From CAYGHG01 sp964349515 (GTDB lineage: Bacteria > Oederibacteriota > PGYV01 > CAYGHG01), in the NCBI GenBank assembly GCA_964349515.1, contig CAYGHG010000041.1:1-20935 (forward strand): a stretch of 20,935 nt of DNA, given 5' to 3'. Positions 13,962 through 20,935 of this stretch are shown one piece after another. How positions within the stretch are numbered: position 1 is the stretch's first letter; every line of letters begins with the position of its first letter. The notes below the pieces were generated by a model. It ran no database searches. It was not told where the DNA came from and saw only the letters and a program-made list of their open reading frames with translations. The position numbers and the translations under genes were made by a program.

Positions 13962-16322
13962 ATGCGTTATGGACGTTTTTCTGAGGACAAAAAAGAATAT
14001 ATCATAGAAAGGCCCGATACTCCGTGGCCGTGGATAAACTACATTTCTAATATGCACGGTTACTGCGGGATAGTGAGCCAGACCGGCGGCGGTTTCTCGT
14101 TTAACGGTGACCCGCGCGACCGCAGGATAACAAAATACAGGTACAACAACGTGCCTGTGGACAGGCCGGGGCGCTACATATACCTGCGTGACGAGTCAAC
14201 CGGCGAATACTGGTCGCCGACATGGCAGCCTGTGCAGGTTAAGCCTGATTCATTTGAATGCAGGCACGGCATGGGTTACACAAGGATAAAATCATCAAAT
14301 TTTGGAATAAACAGCGAGATGCTCTACTTCGTGCCTGCGGATGATACCTGTGAAGTGTGGAAATTGTCCCTTCATAACAGCACAAAAAAGAAGAGAAAAA
14401 TATCAGTCATTCCTTACAGTGAATTCACCATGTGGTGCGAGCCTGAGTCACGCAACATCCAGTGGTCGCTGCACCTGACGCGCTGTTCGTTTTCCGGCGG
14501 AATGGTGCTGTATGATTTTATTGAGCCGCACCCTGCGTTTGACATGAAGGCAAACATAAACTATGTGGCGGACAGGCAGGGGTACGCATTTATGGGTATG
14601 AGTATGCCGGTTATTGATTTTGACTGCGTGAGGGACAGGTTCATCGGCATGTATAATTCGGAGTCAAATCCTGCGGCGGTAAAGGAAGGGCTGCTTTCAA
14701 AGTCAATCTTACGCGGAGGAGTCGGCTGCGCGGCGCTCAGGACATCAATCGAGCTTCCTCCCGGGGCCTCTGTTGACATAAATGTGGTGCTTGGCTTTGC
14801 CGAAAATGAGGAACAGGCAGCGGCCTTGAGGGATAAATACAGCCACACTGAAGATGTTGAAAGAGAGTTCGGCAGGGTGAGGGCTGCATGGACAAACTAC
14901 ATATCCTCTTTCTCGGCTGAAACAGGCATAGAGGGGCTTGATACAATGGTGAATGTGTGGAACCAATATCAGTGTAAAACAACATTTGACTGGTCACGGT
15001 ATATATCATTTTTTGAAAACGGCGAAGGCCGCGGCATGGGTACGAGGGATTCGTGCCAGGATACGCTTGCCGTGTGCTCGCAGCTGCCGGACAGGGTAAA
15101 GAAACGGATACATCAGATATTTTCCACCTGCCAGTTTGAAACCGGGGATACATACCACCAGTTTTTCCCGCTCGGACATAAGGGTGACCTGAAAGGTTTT
15201 TCCGATGACCACCTGTGGCTCTCCCAGATGGTGCATGCGTATATATGCGAGACAGGGGACTCTGAAATACTTTTTGATGAGTTGAAATATGCCGGGAGCG
15301 AAAAGAAAGGAAGTATTTACAGCCATTTAAAAGCCGCTCTTGACTACACGGAGCGCATGAAGGGCCCGAACGGGCTTCCGCTTATTTTAACCGCTGACTG
15401 GAATGACACGCTGCATCTTTGGATGGAGTGTGAAAACCCGGAATCCGTTCTCACCGCAGAGTTGTACGTGCACGCGCTTAACCTCACAGCAGAGTTAAGC
15501 CATCTTGCCGGGAAGCCCGAGGATGCGAAGGATTTCAGGGAACGCTCTGAAGCCATGAAAAAAATAATAAATGAAAAGTGCTGGGACGGCGAGTGGTATA
15601 TACGCGGTTTTGGAAGCGAAGTAATAGGCACGTCAAAGAGCCCTTATGCAAAGATATTCTTAAACTCGCAGGTATGGGCGGTAATCTCCGGGGTGGCGGA
15701 AGGTGAGCGCGCCAAAAAGTGCATGGACAGCGTGCGCAAATACCTGTTCTGCGATGAGGGTGTCAAAAAAGTCTGGCCTGCCTTTGAAAAATATGACCAG
15801 ACTTATGGCCTCATATCCCGCTACAATACCGGCAGGAAAGAAAACGGGATATTTGCCCACACAAACGCCTGGGTGGTGGTGGCTGAGTGCATGCTCGGAA
15901 GGGCTGATTACGCTTATGAGTATTACAATGCCATACTGCCGTTAAACAGGAATGAAAGGGCTGAAATCCTGAAAACCGAACCTTACATATTCTGCCAGAC
16001 AATCTGCTCCGATGACGCACAGGATAAAGGCGAGGGAGCAAACTCCTGGCTGACAGGCACCGCCTCGTGGATGTATGTGGCCGCGACGCAGTATCTGCTG
16101 GGGCTAAAGCCGTCGCTTTCGGGGATGAATATAAACCCGAACCTGCCGTCAGGCGTTGATTCCATGAAAATAAAAAGGCGCTTCAGAGGTAATGACATAG
16201 AAGTTGAAGTCGTGCGCTCGCAAGACAAATACCTTAAAGCGCACGGCGGGGGTGAAACCTCAGGCCATCTTCTTGTTATAAAAGGAAGCGGCAGCGTTAT
16301 AAAAGTTACCGCCGGAGCCTGA
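13962..16322 (+). CDS. GH94 glycoside phosphorylase, cellobiose phosphorylase-like
   Basis: A 786-residue cytosolic enzyme (no signal peptide) of family GH94, which splits beta-linked disaccharides or oligosaccharides with phosphate to give a sugar 1-phosphate. The N-terminal beta-sandwich carries RRITKYRYNNVPVDRPGRY and SPTWQPV, which resemble cellobiose phosphorylases. The (alpha/alpha)6 barrel has ADWNDTLHL with the probable general acid D479 (first Asp of DWND), AHTNAW with H633, and NSWLTGTASWMY, the segments lining the phosphate and acceptor sites in the family. Length is close to the usual 790-820. The exact substrate (cellobiose, chitobiose, laminaribiose, cellobionate or other) cannot be told; HLWMECENPES after the acid motif differs from the NLGGGES I recall for cellobiose enzymes. 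AGGGG precedes the ATG. The gene is monocistronic, with a LacI-type operator, and ends 2 nt from a converging gene. Confidence 0.9.
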   Translation: MRYGRFSEDKKEYIIERPDTPWPWINYISNMHGYCGIVSQTGGGFSFNGDPRDRRITKYRYNNVPVDRPGRYIYLRDESTGEYWSPTWQPVQVKPDSFECRHGMGYTRIKSSNFGINSEMLYFVPADDTCEVWKLSLHNSTKKKRKISVIPYSEFTMWCEPESRNIQWSLHLTRCSFSGGMVLYDFIEPHPAFDMKANINYVADRQGYAFMGMSMPVIDFDCVRDRFIGMYNSESNPAAVKEGLLSKSILRGGVGCAALRTSIELPPGASVDINVVLGFAENEEQAAALRDKYSHTEDVEREFGRVRAAWTNYISSFSAETGIEGLDTMVNVWNQYQCKTTFDWSRYISFFENGEGRGMGTRDSCQDTLAVCSQLPDRVKKRIHQIFSTCQFETGDTYHQFFPLGHKGDLKGFSDDHLWLSQMVHAYICETGDSEILFDELKYAGSEKKGSIYSHLKAALDYTERMKGPNGLPLILTADWNDTLHLWMECENPESVLTAELYVHALNLTAELSHLAGKPEDAKDFRERSEAMKKIINEKCWDGEWYIRGFGSEVIGTSKSPYAKIFLNSQVWAVISGVAEGERAKKCMDSVRKYLFCDEGVKKVWPAFEKYDQTYGLISRYNTGRKENGIFAHTNAWVVVAECMLGRADYAYEYYNAILPLNRNERAEILKTEPYIFCQTICSDDAQDKGEGANSWLTGTASWMYVAATQYLLGLKPSLSGMNINPNLPSGVDSMKIKRRFRGNDIEVEVVRSQDKYLKAHGGGETSGHLLVIKGSGSVIKVTAGA

Positions 16323-16324
16323 TA

Positions 16325-18016
16325 CTACCAGACCACCCTGCGAAGCTGCATTTCCTTATATTCCCGGGTCACTTTATCAAGGATTTTCTTTGCTTCCTCG
16401 TTTGCAGGGTCTAATTCAAGCAAATCCCTCCAGGCGTTTATTGATTCTTCGAATTTTCCCTGTGAGTGAAGCAGAGCGGCCCTGTTATACAGCGCTGAAA
16501 GTTTTTCTTTTTTATCAGTTGCAGCTTTGACGGCTGTATCCTTTTTCTCGGTGATTTTGGCCTGTGCGCTTTGTATAAAAGAGTAAACCTGCCGTTGCAG
16601 GGGCGAGGCCTTAATAACCTTGTCCCATTCTTTTACAGCCTCTTCGAATTTTCCTTCCGAGTAATTTGAGAGGCCTTTGTCAAAATGGGTGCGGATAAAT
16701 GTTTCATTTTTTGCCTCGGCAATGATATTTTCTTCCGCGCTTTTTTGTATATTTGACTGCATGGAACGGAATTTTTCCCACAGGTTTTTATCGGCGGGAG
16801 AAATATCAAGAGCGCTCTTTATTTTCACCAGGGCGTCTATATGGCGCCCCTTTGCCGCGAGGTCGTCTGCATCTTTTATAAGTATTGATACGCCTTTGCC
16901 TTTAAGAAGCTCTTCGGCATCTTTCTTTTTTGCCAGCATCTTAAGGTTTCCGGAATCCCATGCGAGAGCTTTGCTTATTGAAACGAGGGCCCTGTCATAC
17001 TCGCCGTAAAACATCAAATCCTCAATCTCTTCCGCCAGCTGTTCCAAAGCTTCATTTTTTACTTTGTTTATAAGGTCGTAACGTATTTTATCCTCTTTGG
17101 TTTTTGTATTGCTTTCAAGAAGCCTCATGTCCTCCCCAAATGAATAAGAAACCGAGAACCTGTGAAGGAAATCAAGGGGCTTGCGCTGCAGCGCGTAGTG
17201 TACCGACACCCCGCTATAGGAGGCGGAGCATCCTGCGGTGAAGCCTGTATCTGATACTCCTGCGCGCAGATATACGGTGTTATAAAAGGAGTATTCTGCG
17301 CCGGCGTGCCAGCCGGAGTTTTCTGCGTGTTCTTCTTTTGAAATACCTGCGGCCACCCTCAGCACCCCTTCAAAAGCTCCGGGAAAAGCAGCCTCATACC
17401 CGCCTGTAGCCCTGAAAAACATCGGTATTACCGAACTTCCGGAGTCTTCAAAATCAAATACAGGTTTTATGAGGTTTTCGGTGTAAAGCGATAAGGAGAG
17501 GCCGTAAGGCAGGCTTGCAACCAAGCCTGCATCAGCGCCGTACGCGGAAGCGTTTAAGGTATAAAAGTTATGGTTGAGAAATTTCAGCGCAAACCCTGCA
17601 TCTATGAATGATGCAGGGGAGAACCCGTATGACGCTGCGAGCATGGCATATGAGTCTGAATATTTGTAGCCGGTAGGAAGGCTGGTTTCCGACAGTTCCT
17701 CTATATCGGAAATTCTGAGGTAACTGAATGATGCCGCAAAAGTGCCGATTGAGTAAACAGGATGGCTGTATGAAAAAGCGGTAAAGGAAGCCCCTTCAAA
17801 AAGGCCGTGATACAGCAAGGAAGCCTCCTGCATACCCGCTGAAGCAAGCCCTGCGGGGTTTACAAACGCGGAGAATGAATCGCCCTTGAAAGGCGCTGAA
17901 GCGCCTGACATCCCGGCATCCCGTATGCTGATGTCGTGTGCGAAAGGCAGGTTGTTTGCGTTCAGGCAGAACGGTATAAAGATAAATGCCGCAGCCGTAA
18001 ATAAGATTTTTTTCAT
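16325..18016 (-). CDS. PorV-like outer-membrane barrel fused to C-terminal TPR repeats
   Basis: A 563-residue protein with a signal peptide (MKKILFTAAAFIFIPFCLNA). Residues 21-about 295 resemble the PorV/UPF0164 family: SIRDAGMSGASAPFKGDSFSAFVNPAGLA at 30-58 (written here in two stretches, RDAGMSGA and AFVNPAGLA) followed by amphipathic strands, the last being RFSVSYSFG. Residues 305-563 are helical, charged and TPR-like, with repeats YGEYDRALVSISKAL, KGRHIDALVKIKSAL, EGKFEEAVKEWDKVI and QGKFEESINAWRDLL, each followed by a D/SP. A barrel with a soluble TPR tail is unusual; the tail is presumably periplasmic and may bind partner proteins. AGGAGA overlaps the TAG stop of the upstream secreted-protein gene, 9 nt before this ATG, so the two are coupled. 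It ends 2 nt from the converging GH94 stop. Confidence 0.87.
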   Translation of the reverse strand: MKKILFTAAAFIFIPFCLNANNLPFAHDISIRDAGMSGASAPFKGDSFSAFVNPAGLASAGMQEASLLYHGLFEGASFTAFSYSHPVYSIGTFAASFSYLRISDIEELSETSLPTGYKYSDSYAMLAASYGFSPASFIDAGFALKFLNHNFYTLNASAYGADAGLVASLPYGLSLSLYTENLIKPVFDFEDSGSSVIPMFFRATGGYEAAFPGAFEGVLRVAAGISKEEHAENSGWHAGAEYSFYNTVYLRAGVSDTGFTAGCSASYSGVSVHYALQRKPLDFLHRFSVSYSFGEDMRLLESNTKTKEDKIRYDLINKVKNEALEQLAEEIEDLMFYGEYDRALVSISKALAWDSGNLKMLAKKKDAEELLKGKGVSILIKDADDLAAKGRHIDALVKIKSALDISPADKNLWEKFRSMQSNIQKSAEENIIAEAKNETFIRTHFDKGLSNYSEGKFEEAVKEWDKVIKASPLQRQVYSFIQSAQAKITEKKDTAVKAATDKKEKLSALYNRAALLHSQGKFEESINAWRDLLELDPANEEAKKILDKVTREYKEMQLRRVVW

Positions 18017-18025
18017 AGCGTTCTC

Positions 18026-20359
18026 CTATTTAATAAATGTTATTTTTCTTGTCATGTTGCCGCTGCCTGCTGAAATTCTTACTACGTAAGTCCCTGAGTT
18101 TACAGCCCTGCCTCTGTTGTCTGTTCCGTCCCAGAAATCCTCCGCCCGCGAGCCTGCGGCCCTCGGAGAATTATTTGTTACGGTTTTAATGAGATTGCCC
18201 ATTATGTCGTAGATTTCAATTGAAACACTGCCGGGCTGTGAAAGATAGTATGAAACAACTGCAGAAGAGCCTGATCTAAAGGGGTTCGGGTATGCTGATA
18301 GCGAGAGGCCGGCGGCCGCGCCTCCTATGTATGCTTTTCCCGATGCCATAGGGAAACCGCCGGCAGCGGCTATGAATATCTCTCTCGCGGGGTCATTATC
18401 CTGATATCTTGAAATATCGTAAGCCGACTCAAGGGAAACCTGAAAACTTTTTGCCGGGGTTTCTGGTTTTATCGCGCCTGTTATTTCAATTACAGGGCCT
18501 GAAGCGGTTATTGTTACAGGAACCGCGAATTCTGCATAGAAAGAAGATGACGAAGGCAGGGCGCTAAATGAATGCGAAACGCCGGATATTGACATATTAA
18601 TAGAAGAGAAGATGGAATTAAAATTCAATGAGAGCCCGTCTGCATCCTTGCAGGCAAGAGTCAGGCCCGAGGCCAGCAGATTTCCGCCGCCAAATGACTG
18701 CGGCGAGCTGAAACTGAATGATATTACAGGAACAGAGCCGCTTCCTTTATAAACTATGGGGGGCAGCTGCGGAGTGTGGCTGAGTAAGCAGGAACTTGTA
18801 AGCAGCGCAAGGGGCGACCACGAGGGAAGTGAGCCCTGAAACGTTACGGCCGCAGGAGCAAACGAGTTTCTGTCACGTGAGAGAATATCACTTGTGGAGG
18901 CCAGCCCGATTTTAAAACCGGTGGCCGTGGTAAGCGGATTAATGTCAGCTCTTACTGTTAGGGTTGCGGCCCCGCCTGCGGGTATGGGTATCATTGCCGA
19001 GAGGGGAAAGACCGCGAAACCTCCGGAGGCCTCGATAGAAGAGCCTTCCTTGATGCCGTAAATAATTGAGCCGGTGGGGTCTGTGACAGATAATCTGGAA
19101 AACAGGTGAGCCGGCGTCAAGGGCTCTGATGCGCTGTCTGCGAAATGAAATGTCAGGTTATAGGTTTCGGCTGAAGCTGTGAGTGTATCGCCCGGGTTGG
19201 AAAGTACAAGCCCGGCAAGGGCAACATTTAGCTGTCCTTTGTTTATGTTTGCAGGTATGAGGTTTGTCAATGAGGCGGTTATTGTCACAGCTCTTTTTTG
19301 TATGGAGGCAAAGTTGGAATCCATCGGAAACCCGGTGGGGTCAAAAGGCGCTGCGTTCACACTAACAGATTTCAGGGAGTAATAATCATATGCAATAACG
19401 GAAGCACTGTCTTCGATTGATATTACGAAATTAGACCCTGCAGAAGAATTGTCTTCAGTGCAGGTAATCAGGATGTTTGCGGTTATTGTAAGGCCCGCGG
19501 GAATGTTGAGAAGTGAAAGAGGGACTGAAAAAGGCGCGGCTGTTGAAGGCATCGCAGAGGCGCTGACCTGCCCGTATATGGTCCCGAAATTTTTGTCCTG
19601 TATTTTCAGCGAGCGTATTACGGAAGAGGGAGGGATAACCGTGCCGTAGGGGTTGTATGTTTTTACCGTAAGGGTTATTGAACTGATTACGGCGGACGCA
19701 GAGCCTGATGAAGAGTTATTAAGAAATCTGAATTCTCCGGCGTTTATGTTTTCCTGTGCGGTGGAAATATATGGCTGCATTGACCCGCCTGTGTGTGAGA
19801 CGGCTATTTCCTCTACGGGCTTTGCCTGTGTCAGAATCATAACAGGGGGTTGTGAGGGCAGGCCCAGGCCGGACAGGGCCGTGCCTGATTCAAACTGTAT
19901 ATCTGCAAATTGGAATTCGCATGTGCCGCCGGCAGGGTATTCATCAATATCAGCAGTTATCCATATACCGGAGCCGTTTGTGACCGGAAGGCTGAATGTG
20001 TTATCCCACCAGTTGGAGCCGGTCACTGCGAGGTGCGTCACATACTGTGCCGAGGCCGGGCTGAAAACCGGGGTGTCAACGGGATAGTACCATACTTTGA
20101 TTCCGTTTTCCATGATGGAGGCGGTTTCTTCGGCAGAGCCTACGTACCAGCTGTCGAGGTAGTTTTCAACGCTTATATAGGTCAGCGTGTCCCCCTGTGC
20201 GTCTGCGTTAATTTTGAAATGCGCCACGGGGTTGTTTGCGGTATCTGCCTGAATGTATTTGCCCTGATAACCGGTATTAAAAATCTGGACAGACGCGGCG
20301 GCTGACAGAGAGGCGCATAAAAGAAGAAACAAGGATGCAGTCACTGTTATTTTTTTCAT
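18026..20359 (-). CDS. Secreted beta-rich protein with C-terminal PNPF/FlgD-like sorting-type domain
   Basis: A 777-residue exported protein (signal peptide MKKITVTASLFLLLCASLSA). Residues about 22-680 are Ser/Thr/Ala/Pro-rich with many beta strands and recurring motifs such as TLTYISVENYL, ISSITLTVKTYN and PAGLTITANI/PAGGAATLTVRADI, suggesting three or four repeated beta-sandwich modules; no enzyme motif is seen. The last 94 residues (684-777) form a FlgD-Ig/T9SS-type C-terminal domain: SAYPNPF, VSIEIYDIMGNLIKTV, FWDGTDNRGRAVNSGTYVVRI. Such domains direct or anchor secreted proteins in systems with PorV partners, and a PorV-like gene follows 9 nt downstream. The Shine-Dalgarno is a weak AAGGGTGGG. 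The gene follows the XRE regulator by 36 nt and is probably cotranscribed with it. Confidence 0.85.
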   Translation of the reverse strand: MKKITVTASLFLLLCASLSAAASVQIFNTGYQGKYIQADTANNPVAHFKINADAQGDTLTYISVENYLDSWYVGSAEETASIMENGIKVWYYPVDTPVFSPASAQYVTHLAVTGSNWWDNTFSLPVTNGSGIWITADIDEYPAGGTCEFQFADIQFESGTALSGLGLPSQPPVMILTQAKPVEEIAVSHTGGSMQPYISTAQENINAGEFRFLNNSSSGSASAVISSITLTVKTYNPYGTVIPPSSVIRSLKIQDKNFGTIYGQVSASAMPSTAAPFSVPLSLLNIPAGLTITANILITCTEDNSSAGSNFVISIEDSASVIAYDYYSLKSVSVNAAPFDPTGFPMDSNFASIQKRAVTITASLTNLIPANINKGQLNVALAGLVLSNPGDTLTASAETYNLTFHFADSASEPLTPAHLFSRLSVTDPTGSIIYGIKEGSSIEASGGFAVFPLSAMIPIPAGGAATLTVRADINPLTTATGFKIGLASTSDILSRDRNSFAPAAVTFQGSLPSWSPLALLTSSCLLSHTPQLPPIVYKGSGSVPVISFSFSSPQSFGGGNLLASGLTLACKDADGLSLNFNSIFSSINMSISGVSHSFSALPSSSSFYAEFAVPVTITASGPVIEITGAIKPETPAKSFQVSLESAYDISRYQDNDPAREIFIAAAGGFPMASGKAYIGGAAAGLSLSAYPNPFRSGSSAVVSYYLSQPGSVSIEIYDIMGNLIKTVTNNSPRAAGSRAEDFWDGTDNRGRAVNSGTYVVRISAGSGNMTRKITFIK

Positions 20360-20395
20360 TTTCCCACCCTTCCTTATATGTTTAAATTCATTATA

Positions 20396-20734
20396 TCAAA
20401 GATGTTTCAGTATTGAGAGTATTCTTTTTTTCTCGGTCAGATTTTTAGAAGATATTAACTTCATTATCTCCAGTGTGACCGTGTTTTCCTCCGGCAAATA
20501 AGTCAGTGACAGTTTGTCTGAAAACACAGTGGCGGTGCCTATTCCGAGGGCATTTGCTATTTTTTCAATTGTCTCAAGAGTGGGTTTTCTTGAGCCTTTT
20601 TCTATGTTACTCAGGAAAGAAGTGCTTATGCCTGACTTTTTTGCCAGTTCTTCGAGGTTAAGTTTCTCCTTTTTTCTGAACATCCTGATATTGATGCCTG
20701 CTTTTTTATAAATGTCGGTTTTACCGGGTGTCAT
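20396..20734 (-). CDS. XRE-family helix-turn-helix transcriptional regulator
   Basis: A 112-residue cytosolic DNA-binding protein. Residues about 13-68 form a Cro/C1-type (HTH_3) domain: the helix-turn-helix is LEELAKKSGIS-TSFLSNIEKG (28-47) followed by RKPTLETIEKIANALG. The C-terminal 45 residues (LSLTYLPEENTVTLEIMKLI, then EKKRILSILKHL) are probably a small dimerisation helix region; no ligand domain is present. GGAGG lies just before the ATG (20734). It has a near-consensus promoter and is divergent from a response-regulator gene, so autoregulation and control of the divergent gene are plausible. It is the first gene of a unit continuing into the secreted CTD protein and the PorV-TPR protein. 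Confidence 0.9.
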   Translation of the reverse strand: MTPGKTDIYKKAGINIRMFRKKEKLNLEELAKKSGISTSFLSNIEKGSRKPTLETIEKIANALGIGTATVFSDKLSLTYLPEENTVTLEIMKLISSKNLTEKKRILSILKHL

Positions 20735-20762
20735 ATGTGCCTCCGTATTTTTTAGTAGTTAA

Positions 20763-20791
20763 AATATACACAATAAAACAAGGTTTGTCAA
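20763..20791 (-). promoter_or_regulatory. Sigma70 promoter of the XRE regulator unit
   Basis: On the - strand TTGACA (20791-20786, perfect consensus) and TATATT (20768-20763) are 17 bases apart. Initiation near 20756 gives a leader of about 21 nt before the ATG at 20734. Confidence 0.78.
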
Positions 20792-20809
20792 GATTAAGCA
20801 TAAAAAAAC

Positions 20810-20838
20810 TTGACTATTGGCATAGCGAAGGCTATACT
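20810..20838 (+). promoter_or_regulatory. Sigma70 promoter of the response-regulator gene
   Basis: TTGACT (20810-20815) and TATACT (20833-20838) are 17 bases apart, each one mismatch from consensus. It is back to back with the XRE promoter; the two -35 boxes are 18 bases apart and together form a GTCAAG...CTTGAC inverted repeat (20787-20792, 20809-20814). Confidence 0.75.
20822..20835. promoter_or_regulatory. Inverted repeat inside the response-regulator promoter, possible operator
   Basis: ATAGC (20822-20826) and GCTAT (20831-20835) are exact inverted arms around GAAG, lying in the spacer and running into the -10 box. The size suits a small HTH dimer such as the adjacent XRE protein. This is inference, as 5-bp arms can occur by chance. 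Confidence 0.3.
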
Positions 20839-20874
20839 ATTTTTGTAAGAAAAACACTAATGTCAGGGTGGCTG

Positions 20875-20935
20875 ATGGGTACTGAAAAAACAAAGAGGAA
20901 AGTCAAAGTGCTCATAATTGAAGACAACAAAGAAT
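20875..20935 (+). CDS. Response-regulator receiver domain protein, N-terminal fragment (3' end outside window)
   Basis: Only about 20 residues are present: MGTEKTKRKVKVLIIEDNKE. VKVLIIEDN is the first beta strand and acidic pocket (the ED pair that binds Mg2+) of CheY-like receivers, which take a phosphate from a sensor kinase. The output domain is beyond the window. ATG 20875 is chosen because AGGG (20865-20868) lies 6 nt upstream. An in-frame ATG at 20860 would add five residues but has no Shine-Dalgarno and would leave almost no leader. The gene is divergent from the XRE regulator. Confidence 0.72.
   Translation, partial: MGTEKTKRKVKVLIIEDNKE

Overview
The window looks like a chromosomal segment of a diderm (Gram-negative-type) bacterium, probably from a little-cultured or candidate phylum. 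It carries several signal-peptide proteins with FlgD/Ig-like C-terminal domains, two PorV-like (UPF0164-like) outer-membrane proteins, Shine-Dalgarno sites of the GGAGG type, TTG and GTG starts, and sigma70-like promoters. No tRNA, rRNA, transposase, phage gene or CRISPR array is visible. The taxonomic guess is inference only; nothing here fixes the phylum.

Layout. (1) The left edge holds the tail of an unknown + strand gene (1-101), then a - strand secreted two-module clan GH-A-like glycoside hydrolase (188-3325). (2) The 366-base gap 3326-3691 holds a REP-like pair of inverted hairpins flanked by promoters for the genes on either side. (3) A + strand operon (3692-6352) encodes an unknown protein, an M17 leucyl aminopeptidase and a small outer-membrane barrel-like protein, and ends in a strong intrinsic terminator. 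(4) A second + strand operon (6540-13836) starts from a good sigma70 promoter. It encodes a 1115-residue secreted multi-Ig/FlgD-like protein, a PorV-like barrel, a PilT-type ATPase fused to about 400 residues of TPR-like repeats, and a membrane protein with an HELTH zinc-protease motif. All four genes are tightly spaced, two of the three junctions overlap, and the unit ends at a 20-bp perfect hairpin. (5) A GH94 glycoside phosphorylase (13962-16322) is preceded by its own promoter with a 16-bp LacI-type palindrome over the expected transcription start. (6) A - strand unit runs from 20734 down to 16325: an XRE-family regulator, a secreted protein with a PNPF/FlgD-like C-terminal domain, and a PorV-like barrel fused to TPR repeats. 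(7) Divergent from it, at the right edge, is the first part of a response-regulator receiver (20875 onward).

How the parts may work together. Two separate operons each pair a secreted FlgD/Ig-CTD protein with a PorV-like barrel, and each contains a protein with similar TPR repeats (on a PilT motor in one, on the barrel itself in the other). This is reminiscent of type IX secretion, where PorV hands CTD-bearing cargo across the outer membrane. A motor-linked export or surface-assembly system is a hypothesis, not something the sequence proves. The GH94 phosphorylase and the secreted GH-A enzyme suggest that beta-linked glucans or other oligosaccharides are degraded outside the cell and phosphorolysed inside it.
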